A stretch of 64,000 bases of DNA from contig JAHCMI010000028.1 in assembly GCA_019192545.1 (NCBI GenBank), forward strand, positions 32,147 through 96,146. Reading direction: 5' to 3'. Below the pieces are notes generated by a model, which was not told the origin of the DNA, made no database searches, and saw nothing but the letters and a program-made list of their open reading frames with translations. Both the position numbers and the translations under genes were made by a program. This DNA comes from Rivularia sp. MS3 (GTDB lineage: Bacteria > Cyanobacteriota > Cyanobacteriia > Cyanobacteriales > Nostocaceae). This document shows, in pieces, positions 17,454 to 26,810 of the stretch; position 1 is the first letter of the stretch; each line of letters begins with the position of its first letter.

Positions 17454-18521
17454 ATGAAAAAAAAACTCTCTGTAATGTATGTCATCCGAGGGTATCCTCA
17501 GATATCTCAAACTTATCTCAAAACTGAGCTAGAAGCACTTTACGGAGATTACGACATTACTATAGTTTCTCGTAAACCTTCAGATATACCTTATAAAAAT
17601 CACTTTCCCTACCACCACTTAACTGAAAAACAAGCAATAAAAGAATTAGCTGCACAAGTAAAACCCGACGTTCTTCACACCCACTATTTAAATCAACTCG
17701 AGTTTATCGGGCCGCTAGCTGAAGAATTAGGGATTCCTTTTACCGTGCGATCGCACTCTTATGACACGCTTTGTTTGCGTCGCAAAAACTGGAAAGGTAG
17801 AGTCAGAGAAATATTAGAAAGAAATACACCACAATTTAAAAAAGTAGCCAAAATCAAAACTAACCTACATTGGATAAACCACGAATTGTGTTTGGGAGTT
17901 TTAGCTTTTCCTTTTACACGAAAATATCTTGAAGCATATGGTGTTAATTCTGCCAAAATTATTGACTGCTTTCCGACAATAAATTATCAACTGTTTTATT
18001 CAGAGTCTGCCAATGGCGACGCAATTATGAATACTGGTGCAGTCATTCCCAAGAAAAAAATGGAAGACTACATCAAACTAGCAACTCTACTGCCGCAAAA
18101 GCAATTTAATCTTTATGCTTTAGGTTACAGGGTAGACAAATTAAAATTGGTTAACGAATCAAAAGGAAGCCCTGTAAATATCACTTTACCCATAGAGCCA
18201 AACGAGATGAGTCCCGAGTATAAAAAGCATCAATGGCTAGTTTATACAGCGGACTTTGAATTAGCAACAGTAGGCTGGCCAATGGCTGTAGCTGAAGCAC
18301 AAGCAGCAGGTGTAGGTGTATGCGTGCCAAATATAAGACCGGATTTAAAAGAATATGTAGGTGAAGCCGGGTTTGTTTACGATTCTATCGAAGAAGTAGT
18401 TGATATTATTCACAAACCAGTTCCTAAAGAAATACGAGAAGCTGGATTTTTACAAGCAAAAAAATCAGATATTCAGGAACACAAACACTTGCTTACTAAT
18501 CTTTGGCATCAAGCAGCTTAA
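17454..18521 (+). CDS. Glycosyltransferase, GT4-like
   Basis: 355 residues resembling GT-B transferases but divergent. The N-terminus KLSVMYVIRGYPQISQTYLKTELEAL and VLHTHYLNQLEFIGPLAEEL are typical acceptor-domain features; NTGAVIPKKKMEDYI and VAEAQAAGVGVCVPNIRPDLKEYVG correspond to the donor domain. The family-typical second Glu is in the weak context FELATVGWPMAVAEAQ. It belongs to the glycan cluster. A 90-bp foldback element begins 8 bp after its stop. Confidence 0.75.
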   Translation: MKKKLSVMYVIRGYPQISQTYLKTELEALYGDYDITIVSRKPSDIPYKNHFPYHHLTEKQAIKELAAQVKPDVLHTHYLNQLEFIGPLAEELGIPFTVRSHSYDTLCLRRKNWKGRVREILERNTPQFKKVAKIKTNLHWINHELCLGVLAFPFTRKYLEAYGVNSAKIIDCFPTINYQLFYSESANGDAIMNTGAVIPKKKMEDYIKLATLLPQKQFNLYALGYRVDKLKLVNESKGSPVNITLPIEPNEMSPEYKKHQWLVYTADFELATVGWPMAVAEAQAAGVGVCVPNIRPDLKEYVGEAGFVYDSIEEVVDIIHKPVPKEIREAGFLQAKKSDIQEHKHLLTNLWHQAA

Positions 18522-18528
18522 TAGATAG

Positions 18529-18618
18529 TTGCCATAAACTTTTTGAAAAATTTTAGCTTTCTAATTTTTATTAAAGCTAAAAAATATATTTACTCATTTC
18601 AAAAAGCAATTATGGCAA
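18529..18618. mobile_element. 90-bp foldback element
   Basis: A nested inverted repeat: outer arms TTGCCATAA (18529) and TTATGGCAA (18610), middle arms CTTTTTGAAA (18539) and TTTCAAAAAG (18597), inner arms TTTTAGCTTT and AAAGCTAAAA. Almost the whole 90 bp can pair with itself. It is non-coding and sits between two glycosyltransferase genes; it may be a small MITE or a regulatory RNA hairpin. Confidence 0.6.
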
Positions 18619-18657
18619 ATTCAGGTAAGTAAATAAATCTTAAATATAGAATAATAA

Positions 18658-19722
18658 ATGACTAATTTCAGTAAAATTAAAATGCAAAAACTTGTTTCTG
18701 TAATTATTCCTTGTTTTAATGCCGAACGATGGATAGCAGAGGCTATTGATAGTTGCTTAAACCAAACCTATGCTCATATAGAAATTATAGTAATTGATGA
18801 TTGTTCTACCGATAAATCTATGGAAATCATCAAAAGCTATGGAGATAAAATAATTTGGGAGCGTTTATCTGAAAATAAAGGTGGAAGCTACGCTAGAAAT
18901 CGCGGATTTGCTTTATCAAAAGGAGAATATATTCAATTTTTAGATGCAGATGATTTTATATTACCAGAAAAAATAGAGAGACAAATCAACTTCTTAGAAG
19001 AAACTGGAGCCGATGCTGTATATGGAGATTGGCGATATCAAGGACATCAATCTAATGGTGTAGTATTCCTCGATCAAATAGAAAAACCTGGAACCCAAAC
19101 CGATATTTTGCAATCCTTAATCGAAAATTGGTGGACTGCTGTTGCATCATTATTTTATAGAAGAACGGCTGTAGAAAAAAGTGGTGGTTGGGATACAAAT
19201 TTTAAAGCTGGGCAAGATAGAGATTTCTTTATTTCGGTAGTAATGTCTGGTGCAAAAGTTGTTTATCAACCGGGATGTTATTCAGTATATAGAAGATATG
19301 GCAGCGTTACAGTATCAACCGCTTCAAAACCGCGTTGGGTTGAAAATCATTGCAATGTTTTAAAGAAGGTAGAAAAAAAGTTATTACAACAGTATCAGCA
19401 GAATATTCCGATTAATTATCGGCGCGCTTTAGCTCATGGTTATTTTGAACTAGCTAGAGATTATATGTATATTGATTATTCGGAATACTTACGATTAGTA
19501 GATAAATCTTTAAGTTTGTGTCCCGATTTTAAGCGTAAAACTCACAGAAGATTTTACAAGTTAATTCAAGATATTTTAGGATTTCGCTTGTGCGAACGAT
19601 GCGTTCACCGCATACTGCTTGTAAAATCATTTTTAGATGCTAAAACCAATCATCCTAAATCAAAAAAAACCCAGCAAAATAGCTCTTTAAACTGTAGCAA
19701 TGTTGATAATTGCATAGTATAA
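18658..19722 (+). CDS. Glycosyltransferase family 2
   Basis: 354-residue GT-A enzyme. The sequence VSVIIPCFNAERWIAEAIDSCLNQTY, split by HIEIIVIDDCSTDKS, continues with GGSYARNRGFALSKG and the DxD motif FLDADDFI. WDTNFKAGQDRDFF is the likely catalytic-base region. The ATG at 18682 (MQKLVS) is an alternative start nearer the family N-terminus. It is the last transferase of the cluster. A perfect TATAAT at 19718-19723 near its end could serve the small gene downstream. Confidence 0.85.
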   Translation: MTNFSKIKMQKLVSVIIPCFNAERWIAEAIDSCLNQTYAHIEIIVIDDCSTDKSMEIIKSYGDKIIWERLSENKGGSYARNRGFALSKGEYIQFLDADDFILPEKIERQINFLEETGADAVYGDWRYQGHQSNGVVFLDQIEKPGTQTDILQSLIENWWTAVASLFYRRTAVEKSGGWDTNFKAGQDRDFFISVVMSGAKVVYQPGCYSVYRRYGSVTVSTASKPRWVENHCNVLKKVEKKLLQQYQQNIPINYRRALAHGYFELARDYMYIDYSEYLRLVDKSLSLCPDFKRKTHRRFYKLIQDILGFRLCERCVHRILLVKSFLDAKTNHPKSKKTQQNSSLNCSNVDNCIV

Positions 19723-19747
19723 TACCTTTGTTTTAAAGGTAAAAATC

Positions 19748-19927
19748 ATGGATAGAGGAAAAATAGTTGCAGTTATCACGGGTGTAATTTCCATTCTGTT
19801 AGCTGTCGCTTATCTTATACTCGTGCAAATTTTGGACTTTCGAGGGGAAATGAAACCCGCACCAATTACTCAAATAGAACCTCAGCATGTGGCAGTTTCT
19901 TTTGATAAATGGGAAAATAATGCTTAG
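19748..19927 (+). CDS. Small single-helix membrane protein (59 residues)
   Basis: A short ORF starting ATGGATAGAGGA with AAAGG 8 nt upstream. The product begins MDRGKIVAVITGVISILLA, continues through an uninterrupted hydrophobic helix to about residue 29, and ends with a polar tail PAPITQIEPQHVAV. It resembles small one-helix proteins I recall as conserved in cyanobacteria with no assigned function. Coding is supported by a clean membrane segment, a plausible ribosome binding site and a preceding TATAAT. Confidence 0.6.
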   Translation: MDRGKIVAVITGVISILLAVAYLILVQILDFRGEMKPAPITQIEPQHVAVSFDKWENNA

Positions 19928-20057
19928 ATTCAGATAGAAAAGTCATAGTATTTTCTGCTAATCAAAAAATTTGGTAGAAATATGCTTTTTTGTGCAGCTA
20001 ATCCGCCCAAATTAGCTATATCAGATTTTATAATAATTAATAATTTAGGTTTGCTAG

Positions 20058-20456
20058 CTATACAACCGGTATAACTTCAAGCTCGTTAAAACCTGTTTGC
20101 TCGTCAAAGCTTCTGTAAAAACTGAAATTTTCGGCTATTCCAATAACGATTTCGGCTGTAGTGTAGATGATGCAACCATCGCTCAGGTGTCCCCCAATTA
20201 ATTTACCATGACTGTCAGCAATGACAATATGAACGTGTATTCCGGTAGCAGCTAAAGTACCGTTAAGAGAGAGTATTTCAAATTTTTCGTGTAATACCGT
20301 ACTATTATCTTTATTTGCGAAGCGAATTGCAGCCTGCTTTAAACTACCAATGGCAGTTAGCAAAAAACCTGCTTGAATTTTTTGTTCAACTGCAAAATTT
20401 ATTAAACTTTTTCTCAAATCTGCATTAGGTTGAAGTCGAATAGGAATAACTTTCAT
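20058..20456 (-). CDS. PPC (DUF296) domain protein
   Basis: 132 residues forming a single PPC domain, the trimeric fold found in plant AHL nuclear proteins and in many bacteria. Signature: FLLTAIGSLKQAAIRF, then LNGTLAATGIHVHIVIAD and GGHLSDGCIIYTTAEIVI. His residues in GIHVHIV and GGHL are those seen in the metal- or ligand-binding pocket of bacterial members. DNA binding is often annotated for the family but is not shown here. Monocistronic, opposite in orientation to its neighbours. Confidence 0.85.
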   Translation of the reverse strand: MKVIPIRLQPNADLRKSLINFAVEQKIQAGFLLTAIGSLKQAAIRFANKDNSTVLHEKFEILSLNGTLAATGIHVHIVIADSHGKLIGGHLSDGCIIYTTAEIVIGIAENFSFYRSFDEQTGFNELEVIPVV

Positions 20457-20591
20457 AAAGCTATAGGGAAAGCAATTAGCCGGACTTGATATAATTTATC
20501 ATTTAAAAAGCTATTTTAAGCTTCATAGCACCGACGCAATATCTCGGATAAGCACATGTCAACTATATAAGTAAAGTATTTTTAAGCTCTG

Positions 20592-20606
20592 AGGGGTCAA
20601 ACCCCT
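20592..20606. repeat. AGGGGT-ACCCCT palindrome in an intergenic region
   Basis: A short hairpin (AGGGGT, CAA, ACCCCT) resembling the second hairpin of the dispersed double-hairpin family. The rest of 20457-20796 holds no gene. Confidence 0.4.
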
Positions 20607-20796
20607 TAAGGTCGATAAAAGTTAGAATATTAAATGAATTAAATCAGTTTATGCTTTTCTAAGCTTGCAAAATATAATCCCAGGCAGGAAATATAGTATC
20701 TTTATAAATTAGATATATTATCAGTAACATTACGGAAGCGTATAGAACAAAACATTTTTAGAATGTACGCAAAAGTTTGTATTTAATTTTATCGGG

Positions 20797-22209
20797 ATGC
20801 TAGATATGGCAGAACTGCTGCCTCCATGTCAAAATCTAAAGGAACAGGTAGACTATATTTTGCAAATTGTGCAGCAAGAAGCTTCTTTGGCTTCTTGTGA
20901 TGTAACCCAAGTCCAAACTTCGATGAGAAAAGCCATCTCTCCTAAGTTTGAAATTGTATTTGCGGGTGCCTTTAGTGCAGGTAAATCGATGCTCATCAAT
21001 GCGCTCTTAGGACGGGAATTGCTTTATAGTGCGGAAGGACATGCTACGGGTACAGAATGCAAGATAGAGTATGCACATCCCGAGAATGAAAAAGTTGTTC
21101 TGACATTTTTGAGCGAAGCAGAAGTTAGAGAGCAAGTATTTTATTTATGCGAGCAGTTAGGATTGCATAAAGTTGAAAATATTAACCAAGAAGACGCAAT
21201 AGAATTACTCACTCAAGGAAGCGAAGCTATTATTTTTGCTGAGGGTGGTGAAAGTAAGTCAGAGCGTGCAAAACAAGCAAACGCGTTGATTGTATTATTG
21301 TCTGGGTATGTAGCAAATCGTCAGCATATTCATACGATAAATAATGCTACTTACTCGATGGCAGAGTTTAATTTTAATAATCTTAAAGAAGCGGCAGCAT
21401 ATGCACGTCGGGGAAGTAATAGCGCGGTTTTAAAACGGATTGAATATTATTGCAACCATCCTTTGTTGCAGGATGCAAACGTTATTATTGACACTCCTGG
21501 TATCGATGCACCTGTAGAAAAAGATGCACAATTGACTTATGAAAAAATTCAACATCCAGATGTTTCTGCGGTGGTATGCGTTTTAAAAGCTGCATCGATG
21601 GGTGATATGACAAGAGCAGAGACTCAGCTTTTAGAACAACAGATTTCTTCAGCTTTGCAAAATGCAGCGCGAGTAGAATGCGATAGATTTGTTAGAGAAA
21701 GTCCTAGATTTTATGATGAAGGTACTTTTTCAATTTATCAGTTTCGTCAAACTTTACAGCAGACTTCTCAAACTTTTGATTGTGAAAGCATGGTAGAAGC
21801 GGAGCCTGCAATTAAACAATTGCTAAAGTTAGATTTTGAGCCGAAAGTTAGCAATACTATTCGTATTACCTTCCGGCAAACCATTAATCAAAGCTTTAAA
21901 ACTCTGCTTTTACCAATGGCGGATATTAAAAGTGACGCAATTTTGCAACAGTACTCTAAAGCGCGAGCTTATTTAGGAAAGACTTTAGCAAAAGAAGCCC
22001 AAGAGAAAGTTTATGAAAACAAACGCCTCTCGGATGCTGTTGATGAAAAAATTGCCAGTTTCAATCAATCTGTCTCTTCTATTAACGGTTGTTTGGCAGC
22101 GATGCAATTGTATGATTACTTATTACCTGTTATCGAGTCAACAGAGCCAGAAATATTGGATAGTGCATCCTTTGAAAACATTAAGTATGCGAAAGCTGTA
22201 GAAGCTTAA
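20797..22209 (+). CDS. Dynamin-like GTPase with apparent internal deletion
   Basis: 470-residue bacterial dynamin-family protein. The GTPase head begins normally: P-loop GAFSAGKS at residues 57-64, switch Thr in GHATGTEC, and DTPG at 232-235. After DMTRAETQLLEQ (about residue 281) the sequence jumps to SSALQNAARVECDRFVRESP, which in the full-length cyanobacterial relatives I recall (around 800 residues) lies near the C-terminus. The G4 guanine-specificity motif (NRID type) and the middle and paddle segments are therefore missing, yet the frame is open. Probably an in-frame deletion derivative, possibly non-functional for GTP hydrolysis. Confidence 0.72.
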   Translation: MLDMAELLPPCQNLKEQVDYILQIVQQEASLASCDVTQVQTSMRKAISPKFEIVFAGAFSAGKSMLINALLGRELLYSAEGHATGTECKIEYAHPENEKVVLTFLSEAEVREQVFYLCEQLGLHKVENINQEDAIELLTQGSEAIIFAEGGESKSERAKQANALIVLLSGYVANRQHIHTINNATYSMAEFNFNNLKEAAAYARRGSNSAVLKRIEYYCNHPLLQDANVIIDTPGIDAPVEKDAQLTYEKIQHPDVSAVVCVLKAASMGDMTRAETQLLEQQISSALQNAARVECDRFVRESPRFYDEGTFSIYQFRQTLQQTSQTFDCESMVEAEPAIKQLLKLDFEPKVSNTIRITFRQTINQSFKTLLLPMADIKSDAILQQYSKARAYLGKTLAKEAQEKVYENKRLSDAVDEKIASFNQSVSSINGCLAAMQLYDYLLPVIESTEPEILDSASFENIKYAKAVEA

Positions 22210-22293
22210 CAATTGATGTTGTCTTGGTAACAGAGAAACTGAGAAAAGATTGGTAACTTAATTGGAAATTGTAGTACATGTATAGCAATGCAT

Positions 22294-22734
22294 ATGGAAA
22301 GTAAATTTAAATGTTTGAGTTGTAATGATGATGATGTTTTATCATACAATGGCAGCCTAGTTAAATTTAGCCAATTTAAGCAACAGTTAGAAAATGAACT
22401 GTGGCAAAAAGTCAACTATCTGCTGACAAAAGAAAATGATGGTTTTACTAGCAAAGAAAGAATATATGAATTAATCAATACAGCTTTTGGCTATTGTAAT
22501 ATTAGCGTCACTTTGTCTTCTCCTGAAGAAGGAAATGATTGCGAGATTCTCAGACTTGGAGCAACAAGCTGGCAGAAAGGAAAAATTAGAACTAAATCAT
22601 CTATAGATTTCTTTCCTAATGAAAAAGATTCTAGCAAAATCGCCAAAATTCAGTTTGAATTAGAATTCTTATCTGAAGAATATGAAGCTCAACATCCTAA
22701 GTTGTCTTTCGACAACATGATGTATGCTGCATAA
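22294..22734 (+). CDS. KGK domain protein
   Basis: About 146 residues, unknown function. The stretch ATSWQKGKIRTK carries the W-x-KGK motif that names the cyanobacterial KGK family; upstream, LVKFSQFKQQLENELW is the usual helix. The ATG at 22288 gives two extra residues (MH). It lies 84 bp after the dynamin-like gene on the same strand. Cys9 and Cys12 near the N-terminus (CLSCND) may be incidental. Confidence 0.7.
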   Translation: MESKFKCLSCNDDDVLSYNGSLVKFSQFKQQLENELWQKVNYLLTKENDGFTSKERIYELINTAFGYCNISVTLSSPEEGNDCEILRLGATSWQKGKIRTKSSIDFFPNEKDSSKIAKIQFELEFLSEEYEAQHPKLSFDNMMYAA

Positions 22735-23031
22735 AGTATCAATTGTGTTTAAAATTTCTAATATTAGTTTTGTGAAATATAATCTCTGAGAGCGTAATAA
22801 ACTAATTATATCTAAATTAAGGGTTTCATCAAAGGTGTAAAGATGAAATCCATAGAACTATCGCTTTATTTTTTTTACATAAATTAGACAATCTATAGCA
22901 ACAATTGATAGTGAGAGAGATATTAATTATATTAATATAAAAGTATTTCTGGATTTCTCTATAAAAAAATTAGAGCCTCATAAAAAAATCGGTAATAGAT
23001 GATATAGAAACAATATGTTTCAAAGACTTGT

Positions 23032-23274
23032 ATGAGCAAAACACCGCGTATTTCCATTCCCACAGCAGTAAAAAAATATGTATTTGAACGAGATAAATAC
23101 CAATGTCAAAGCTGCGGAAAACAAAAAGAAGAAGCATCATTAACTATTGACCATATTATACCCTTAGCCCGTGGCGGTTCAAACGATATCAGCAATTTAC
23201 AAATATTATGCTTTACCTGTAATCGTAAGAAAACTGATAAAAATGATAATAGGTTTCGGCGTTATTTCGATTGA
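23032..23274 (+). CDS. Small HNH endonuclease
   Basis: 80 residues forming one HNH domain. CQSCGK and CFTCNRKK are the two zinc-knuckle CxxC pairs; DHIIPLARGGSNDISNLQ holds the catalytic His and Asn. The KYVFERDKYQC lead-in is typical of stand-alone HNH proteins of cyanobacteria. No phage or intron context is visible. The 297 bp upstream are AT-rich and empty. Confidence 0.88.
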   Translation: MSKTPRISIPTAVKKYVFERDKYQCQSCGKQKEEASLTIDHIIPLARGGSNDISNLQILCFTCNRKKTDKNDNRFRRYFD

Positions 23275-23308
23275 TTTTAATACTTTATTTACTTAAATAC
23301 TGTTAGAT

Positions 23309-24181
23309 TTACTCAATTAAACTATCAGCAACTAATTCTGCTTGCTCCAATTGCGGATTATGTCCGCATTTCAACCAAATTAATCGACTCTGAGGGATAT
23401 CTCGCTGAAATTTATAAGCATCTGTTATAGGGAAAGTTTCGTCTTTTTCTCCCCACAAAATCAAGGTTGGTTTGGAAATTTCTTTAATTCGTGGTGCTAT
23501 TTCGCTATAACCACCACTTTTAGTAAAACTGATAGTTGCTTCGTGCCAATTAGGCATATCTAAATGTAAACAAGTACATTGCAAGGATGTAATTTCGGCT
23601 GCGGTTAAATTACCGAAAATTTCTCCAAACAATAGCGCCTGTAATTTACGCTGTCGCCAATATTCAACAGCCCAATAATCGAAAGGAGGAAATAAAAAAC
23701 GCCCTTGGGGAAAGCTACCGGAGTAGCCAACGCTGTTAATTAAAACTAGCTGATGAACCGAATCTGGATAATTAAGCGTAAAATCGATAGCGGTTGCTCC
23801 TCCCATCGAAGCACCAACTAATATTACTGGTTGATTAATTTGTTTTTTCCAGAAGTGGTAAAGATGGGTTTTAATGGTGGATGGTGAATAACTTATGTTT
23901 TTAAGTCTTTCTGTAAAGCCGAAGCCGAGTAAATCAACAGCCCAAATTTCGTTTTTTGCAGCGAGTAACGGTATAAGTAAGCGAAATTCTAATAAAGAAC
24001 TCTCGAAACCATGTAACAATAAAATTGGTATGCCGCTGCTGCCTTGATGAATGAAAGTTGTTGTAATTGTTTGGGAATTTATGGGTGTGCTAATAAGGGT
24101 AGTTTGAATATTTTGACATAGGTTTAACGTATTAGCATCTTTAAGCTTCGATAAGTTGATTGCCGAAAAATATTCATTCAT
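23309..24181 (-). CDS. Alpha/beta hydrolase
   Basis: Alpha/beta-hydrolase-fold enzyme, about 290 residues. ILLLHGFESS carries the oxyanion region, VGASMGGAT the nucleophile-elbow Ser, GEKDETFP the acid and CGHNPQLEQ the His. The frame stays open upstream to 24304, but those codons show no family resemblance; the ATG at 24181 (MNEYFSAINLSKL) is the likely start. Substrate unknown. It faces the HNH gene tail to tail with 34 bp between stops. Confidence 0.83.
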   Translation of the reverse strand: MNEYFSAINLSKLKDANTLNLCQNIQTTLISTPINSQTITTTFIHQGSSGIPILLLHGFESSLLEFRLLIPLLAAKNEIWAVDLLGFGFTERLKNISYSPSTIKTHLYHFWKKQINQPVILVGASMGGATAIDFTLNYPDSVHQLVLINSVGYSGSFPQGRFLFPPFDYWAVEYWRQRKLQALLFGEIFGNLTAAEITSLQCTCLHLDMPNWHEATISFTKSGGYSEIAPRIKEISKPTLILWGEKDETFPITDAYKFQRDIPQSRLIWLKCGHNPQLEQAELVADSLIE

Positions 24182-24487
24182 AAAATTGCTACATAAAATC
24201 AATTCGCTTTTAGTAAAGATTTTAGTGCTATTCCAAAGCTGATGCTGCGTGACGTTACAAAAAGATTTGAACGTAGTAACAAATAAGATTATAGCGTCAC
24301 GCAATAGGGTGTTGATTTTGATAAGATTTTGATAATTATAATTAATACTTTTATTATGTCAATGTTATGGTGCCTTAGATGATATGTAATTATTTTTTGT
24401 CTTGACAGGTAGATTGCCGTGCATCTAACACACTCTACAAAAAATATAATATTGACTTACTAATTAACCAAGAAAACTACGCTAAAT

Positions 24488-25657
24488 TTAAGATAAATCA
24501 ACTTTATCGGCGGCAAGCTTAGCTTTTTTTCGTGCTTCTTGAACGTTATTTCCTTTAGCTAAAGCTACTCCCATACGTCGATATTTATGAGCGCTGGGTT
24601 TACCGAACAATTTGATATCAACGTCTGTTTCTGCGAGTGCTTCAGCTACACCAGTATAATTAATAGAATCTGATTTTTCATCTGCTAAAATTACCGCACT
24701 TGCTGAAGGTGCAAACTGTTCTATGTTGAGAATTGGTAATCCTAAAATTGCTCTTAAATGTAGTTCAAATTCATTCAAGTTTTGCGATATTAATGTTACC
24801 ATGCCTGTATCGTGAGGTCTGGGTGAAAGTTCGGAAAATATCACCTCATCTTTAGTAATAAAAAATTCTACACCAAAAATTCCCGCACCTCCTAAAGCAT
24901 CAGTTACTTTCGTGGCGATTTCTTGAGCTTTTAAGGTCATTTCTTCAGAAATTCCTGCTGGCTGCCAAGATTCTTGATAATCGCCTCTTTCTTGACGATG
25001 ACCAATAGGAGAACAGAAAATAGTGGGAGCATTCCACTGTTTAATAGTTAATAAAGTAATTTCAATTTCAAAGTCGATAAATTCTTCAATAATGACTCGC
25101 TGACTATCACCGCGAGAACCAGAACAAGCGTAATTCCAAGCTTTGGCAACGTCTTGTTTATCTTTTACTATAGATTGTCCTTTCCCCGAAGATGACATTA
25201 CTGGTTTAACTACATTAGGAAAACCGATTTCATTACTAATATCTATCAACTCATCTAAAGACGAAGCATAACCATATTTTGCAGTTCTAACACCTAACTC
25301 TGTATGGGCTAACTCCCTGATTCTATCCCGGTTCATTGTATAGTTAGTTGCAGCAGCAGTGGGAATGACAGTAATACCTCGCTGCTCGAATTCTGCAAGT
25401 TTTTCGGTTCTTATTGCTTCGATTTCTGGTACGATAAAATCTGGTTGATATTTACTGACAATCGCTTCTAAATCGTCAACGCTCAACATAGAAATTACTT
25501 CACAACAATCGGCAACCTGCATTGCTGGAGCATTTTCATATCTATCTACAGCAATGACAAAATTACCCAAACGTTGGGCTGCAATCACAAATTCTTTACC
25601 TAGTTCTCCCGAACCAAGGAGCATAATTTTTTGTGGTAATTTTAGAGATTTTTTCAT
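24488..25657 (-). CDS. purT: PurT, formate-dependent GAR transformylase
   Basis: ATP-grasp enzyme making N-formyl-GAR from formate, ATP and GAR in purine synthesis. [22 protein letters not shown] is the N-terminal preATP-grasp strand; [48 protein letters not shown] and [15 protein letters not shown] are PurT signatures. At 389 residues it is full length. Monocistronic. Confidence 0.95.
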   Translation of the reverse strand: MKKSLKLPQKIMLLGSGELGKEFVIAAQRLGNFVIAVDRYENAPAMQVADCCEVISMLSVDDLEAIVSKYQPDFIVPEIEAIRTEKLAEFEQRGITVIPTAAATNYTMNRDRIRELAHTELGVRTAKYGYASSLDELIDISNEIGFPNVVKPVMSSSGKGQSIVKDKQDVAKAWNYACSGSRGDSQRVIIEEFIDFEIEITLLTIKQWNAPTIFCSPIGHRQERGDYQESWQPAGISEEMTLKAQEIATKVTDALGGAGIFGVEFFITKDEVIFSELSPRPHDTGMVTLISQNLNEFELHLRAILGLPILNIEQFAPSASAVILADEKSDSINYTGVAEALAETDVDIKLFGKPSAHKYRRMGVALAKGNNVQEARKKAKLAADKVDLS

Positions 25658-26115
25658 TAATTTGATTATTAAAACAATGATGAAAGCTCACCTTAGTAAG
25701 GAGAGGGATTGAAAAGCCACTGCGTTGAGGCAAGTGGCGTGGTGAGGTTTTGTATTCAATTAATTCTCATAAAACATCATCTTACTAATATTTTATTTTT
25801 CTACGGTCAATTTGTAAATCTTTACGTTTTATACCGAAAGAATATTTATCTTCAAAATAATACTAATGGTGTTTTTAATTACAGCAAATTTAAACAAATC
25901 ATAACCTAAAGTGGAAAATTATTAGTTAGAATCGCATACAGTAAATGCAAAACAAGGTTATAAACTAACATGGTTTTGCAAGTAATTCTGATGACAGGGT
26001 GAAAAGGTTGGCAGAATTACTAGCTAGAATTTATTTTGCTTCTACCAAATCGCAAATGAATCTACCCGAATCAAGTATCAGGGGTTTATTTTGTTGTGTT
26101 TTGGAATAAATATAA
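25658..26115. repeat. Intergenic region with a degenerate AAGGAGAGGG repeat
   Basis: Between divergent purT and the CAP-domain gene. At about 25696-25748 lies AGTAAGGAGAGGGATTG, followed by GTGGTGAGG, a degenerate relative of the repeat at 14081. The remainder is AT-rich without a credible ORF. Confidence 0.4.
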
Positions 26116-26685
26116 ATGTTGAAGAATACTCGGCTAAAGGCTAATTTGACCAAAGTGTTCCCATTTTTTGGAGGAGTTGTTTTATCAACAGCAGCAATAT
26201 TGGGTGGTGCAGAATTTACCCAGCTTGTAAGCAATTCCGATAGTGTTCCTAATGCTCAGATTTCGTTTATACAACCAGTAAATGCAGCTGACGATATAGC
26301 TGCGATAGAAAAGTCTGTACATCAACAAATTAATCAATACCGCAAAAAGCAAGGTTTAAAACCTCTGAAAATCAATAGTAAAATCAGTAAAATTGCCAGA
26401 CAGCACAGTAAAAAAATGGCTGAGAAGCAGGTTGCTTTCGGACATAATGGTTCGAGTTCCCGCTATAAGCAGATTTCTAAATTCGTTGATTATCGTGGTG
26501 TAGCGGAAAATGTAGCTTATAATATGGGTTACAAAAACCCTGGAAAAAATGCTGTCACGGGTTGGATTAAAAGTTCCGGTCATCGTCGTAATATCAAAGG
26601 TAAATATCAGGTAACCGGTATTGGTGTTGCGAAGAATTCTAAGGGGGAATATTATTTCACGCAGCTTTTTGTTAATCAACGGTAG
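26116..26685 (+). CDS. Secreted CAP (SCP/PR1-like) domain protein
   Basis: 189 residues. A hydrophobic segment at about 16-38 is a signal peptide or membrane anchor. The CAP domain from about residue 60 shows INQYRKKQGLKPLK, FGHNGSSSRYKQI, AENVAYNMG, GWIKSSGHRRNI and YYFTQLFV, matching the conserved CAP cavity residues (two His, two Glu in canonical members). It lacks the cysteines of eukaryotic members. Bacterial CAP proteins are secreted and mostly of unknown function. Confidence 0.88.
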   Translation: MLKNTRLKANLTKVFPFFGGVVLSTAAILGGAEFTQLVSNSDSVPNAQISFIQPVNAADDIAAIEKSVHQQINQYRKKQGLKPLKINSKISKIARQHSKKMAEKQVAFGHNGSSSRYKQISKFVDYRGVAENVAYNMGYKNPGKNAVTGWIKSSGHRRNIKGKYQVTGIGVAKNSKGEYYFTQLFVNQR

Positions 26686-26700
26686 ATAATCCCAGCCACT

Positions 26701-26740
26701 TAAGCCCCCCTTTTCTAAAGGGGGTTTGGGGGGATCTAGA
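26701..26740. repeat. CCCCCTTT-AAAGGGGG dispersed repeat
   Basis: A strong hairpin (CCCCCTTT, TCT, AAAGGGGG) followed by TTTGGGGGGATCT, just after the CAP gene. A second copy is at 39612-39644. It can double as a terminator for the CAP gene. Confidence 0.65.
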
Positions 26741-26783
26741 CATGTGAAATCGTATTAGATTTTCGGTCACAATCGAAATCTAA

Positions 26784-26810
26784 GGAGACGTAGCATTGCT
26801 AAGTCTCTAC
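26784..26810. repeat. Dispersed GAGACGTAGCA hairpin, copy 2
   Basis: GGAGACGTAGCATTGCTAAG followed by TCTCTAC; related to 6243-6271 and 32564-32590. Its right end overlaps the cbiO stop codon, so cbiO ends in repeat DNA. Confidence 0.65.

Noticed and set aside
24182..24304. N-terminal extension of the alpha/beta hydrolase
   Set aside because: The 41 extra residues show no family resemblance, while the ATG at 24181 matches the usual start region.
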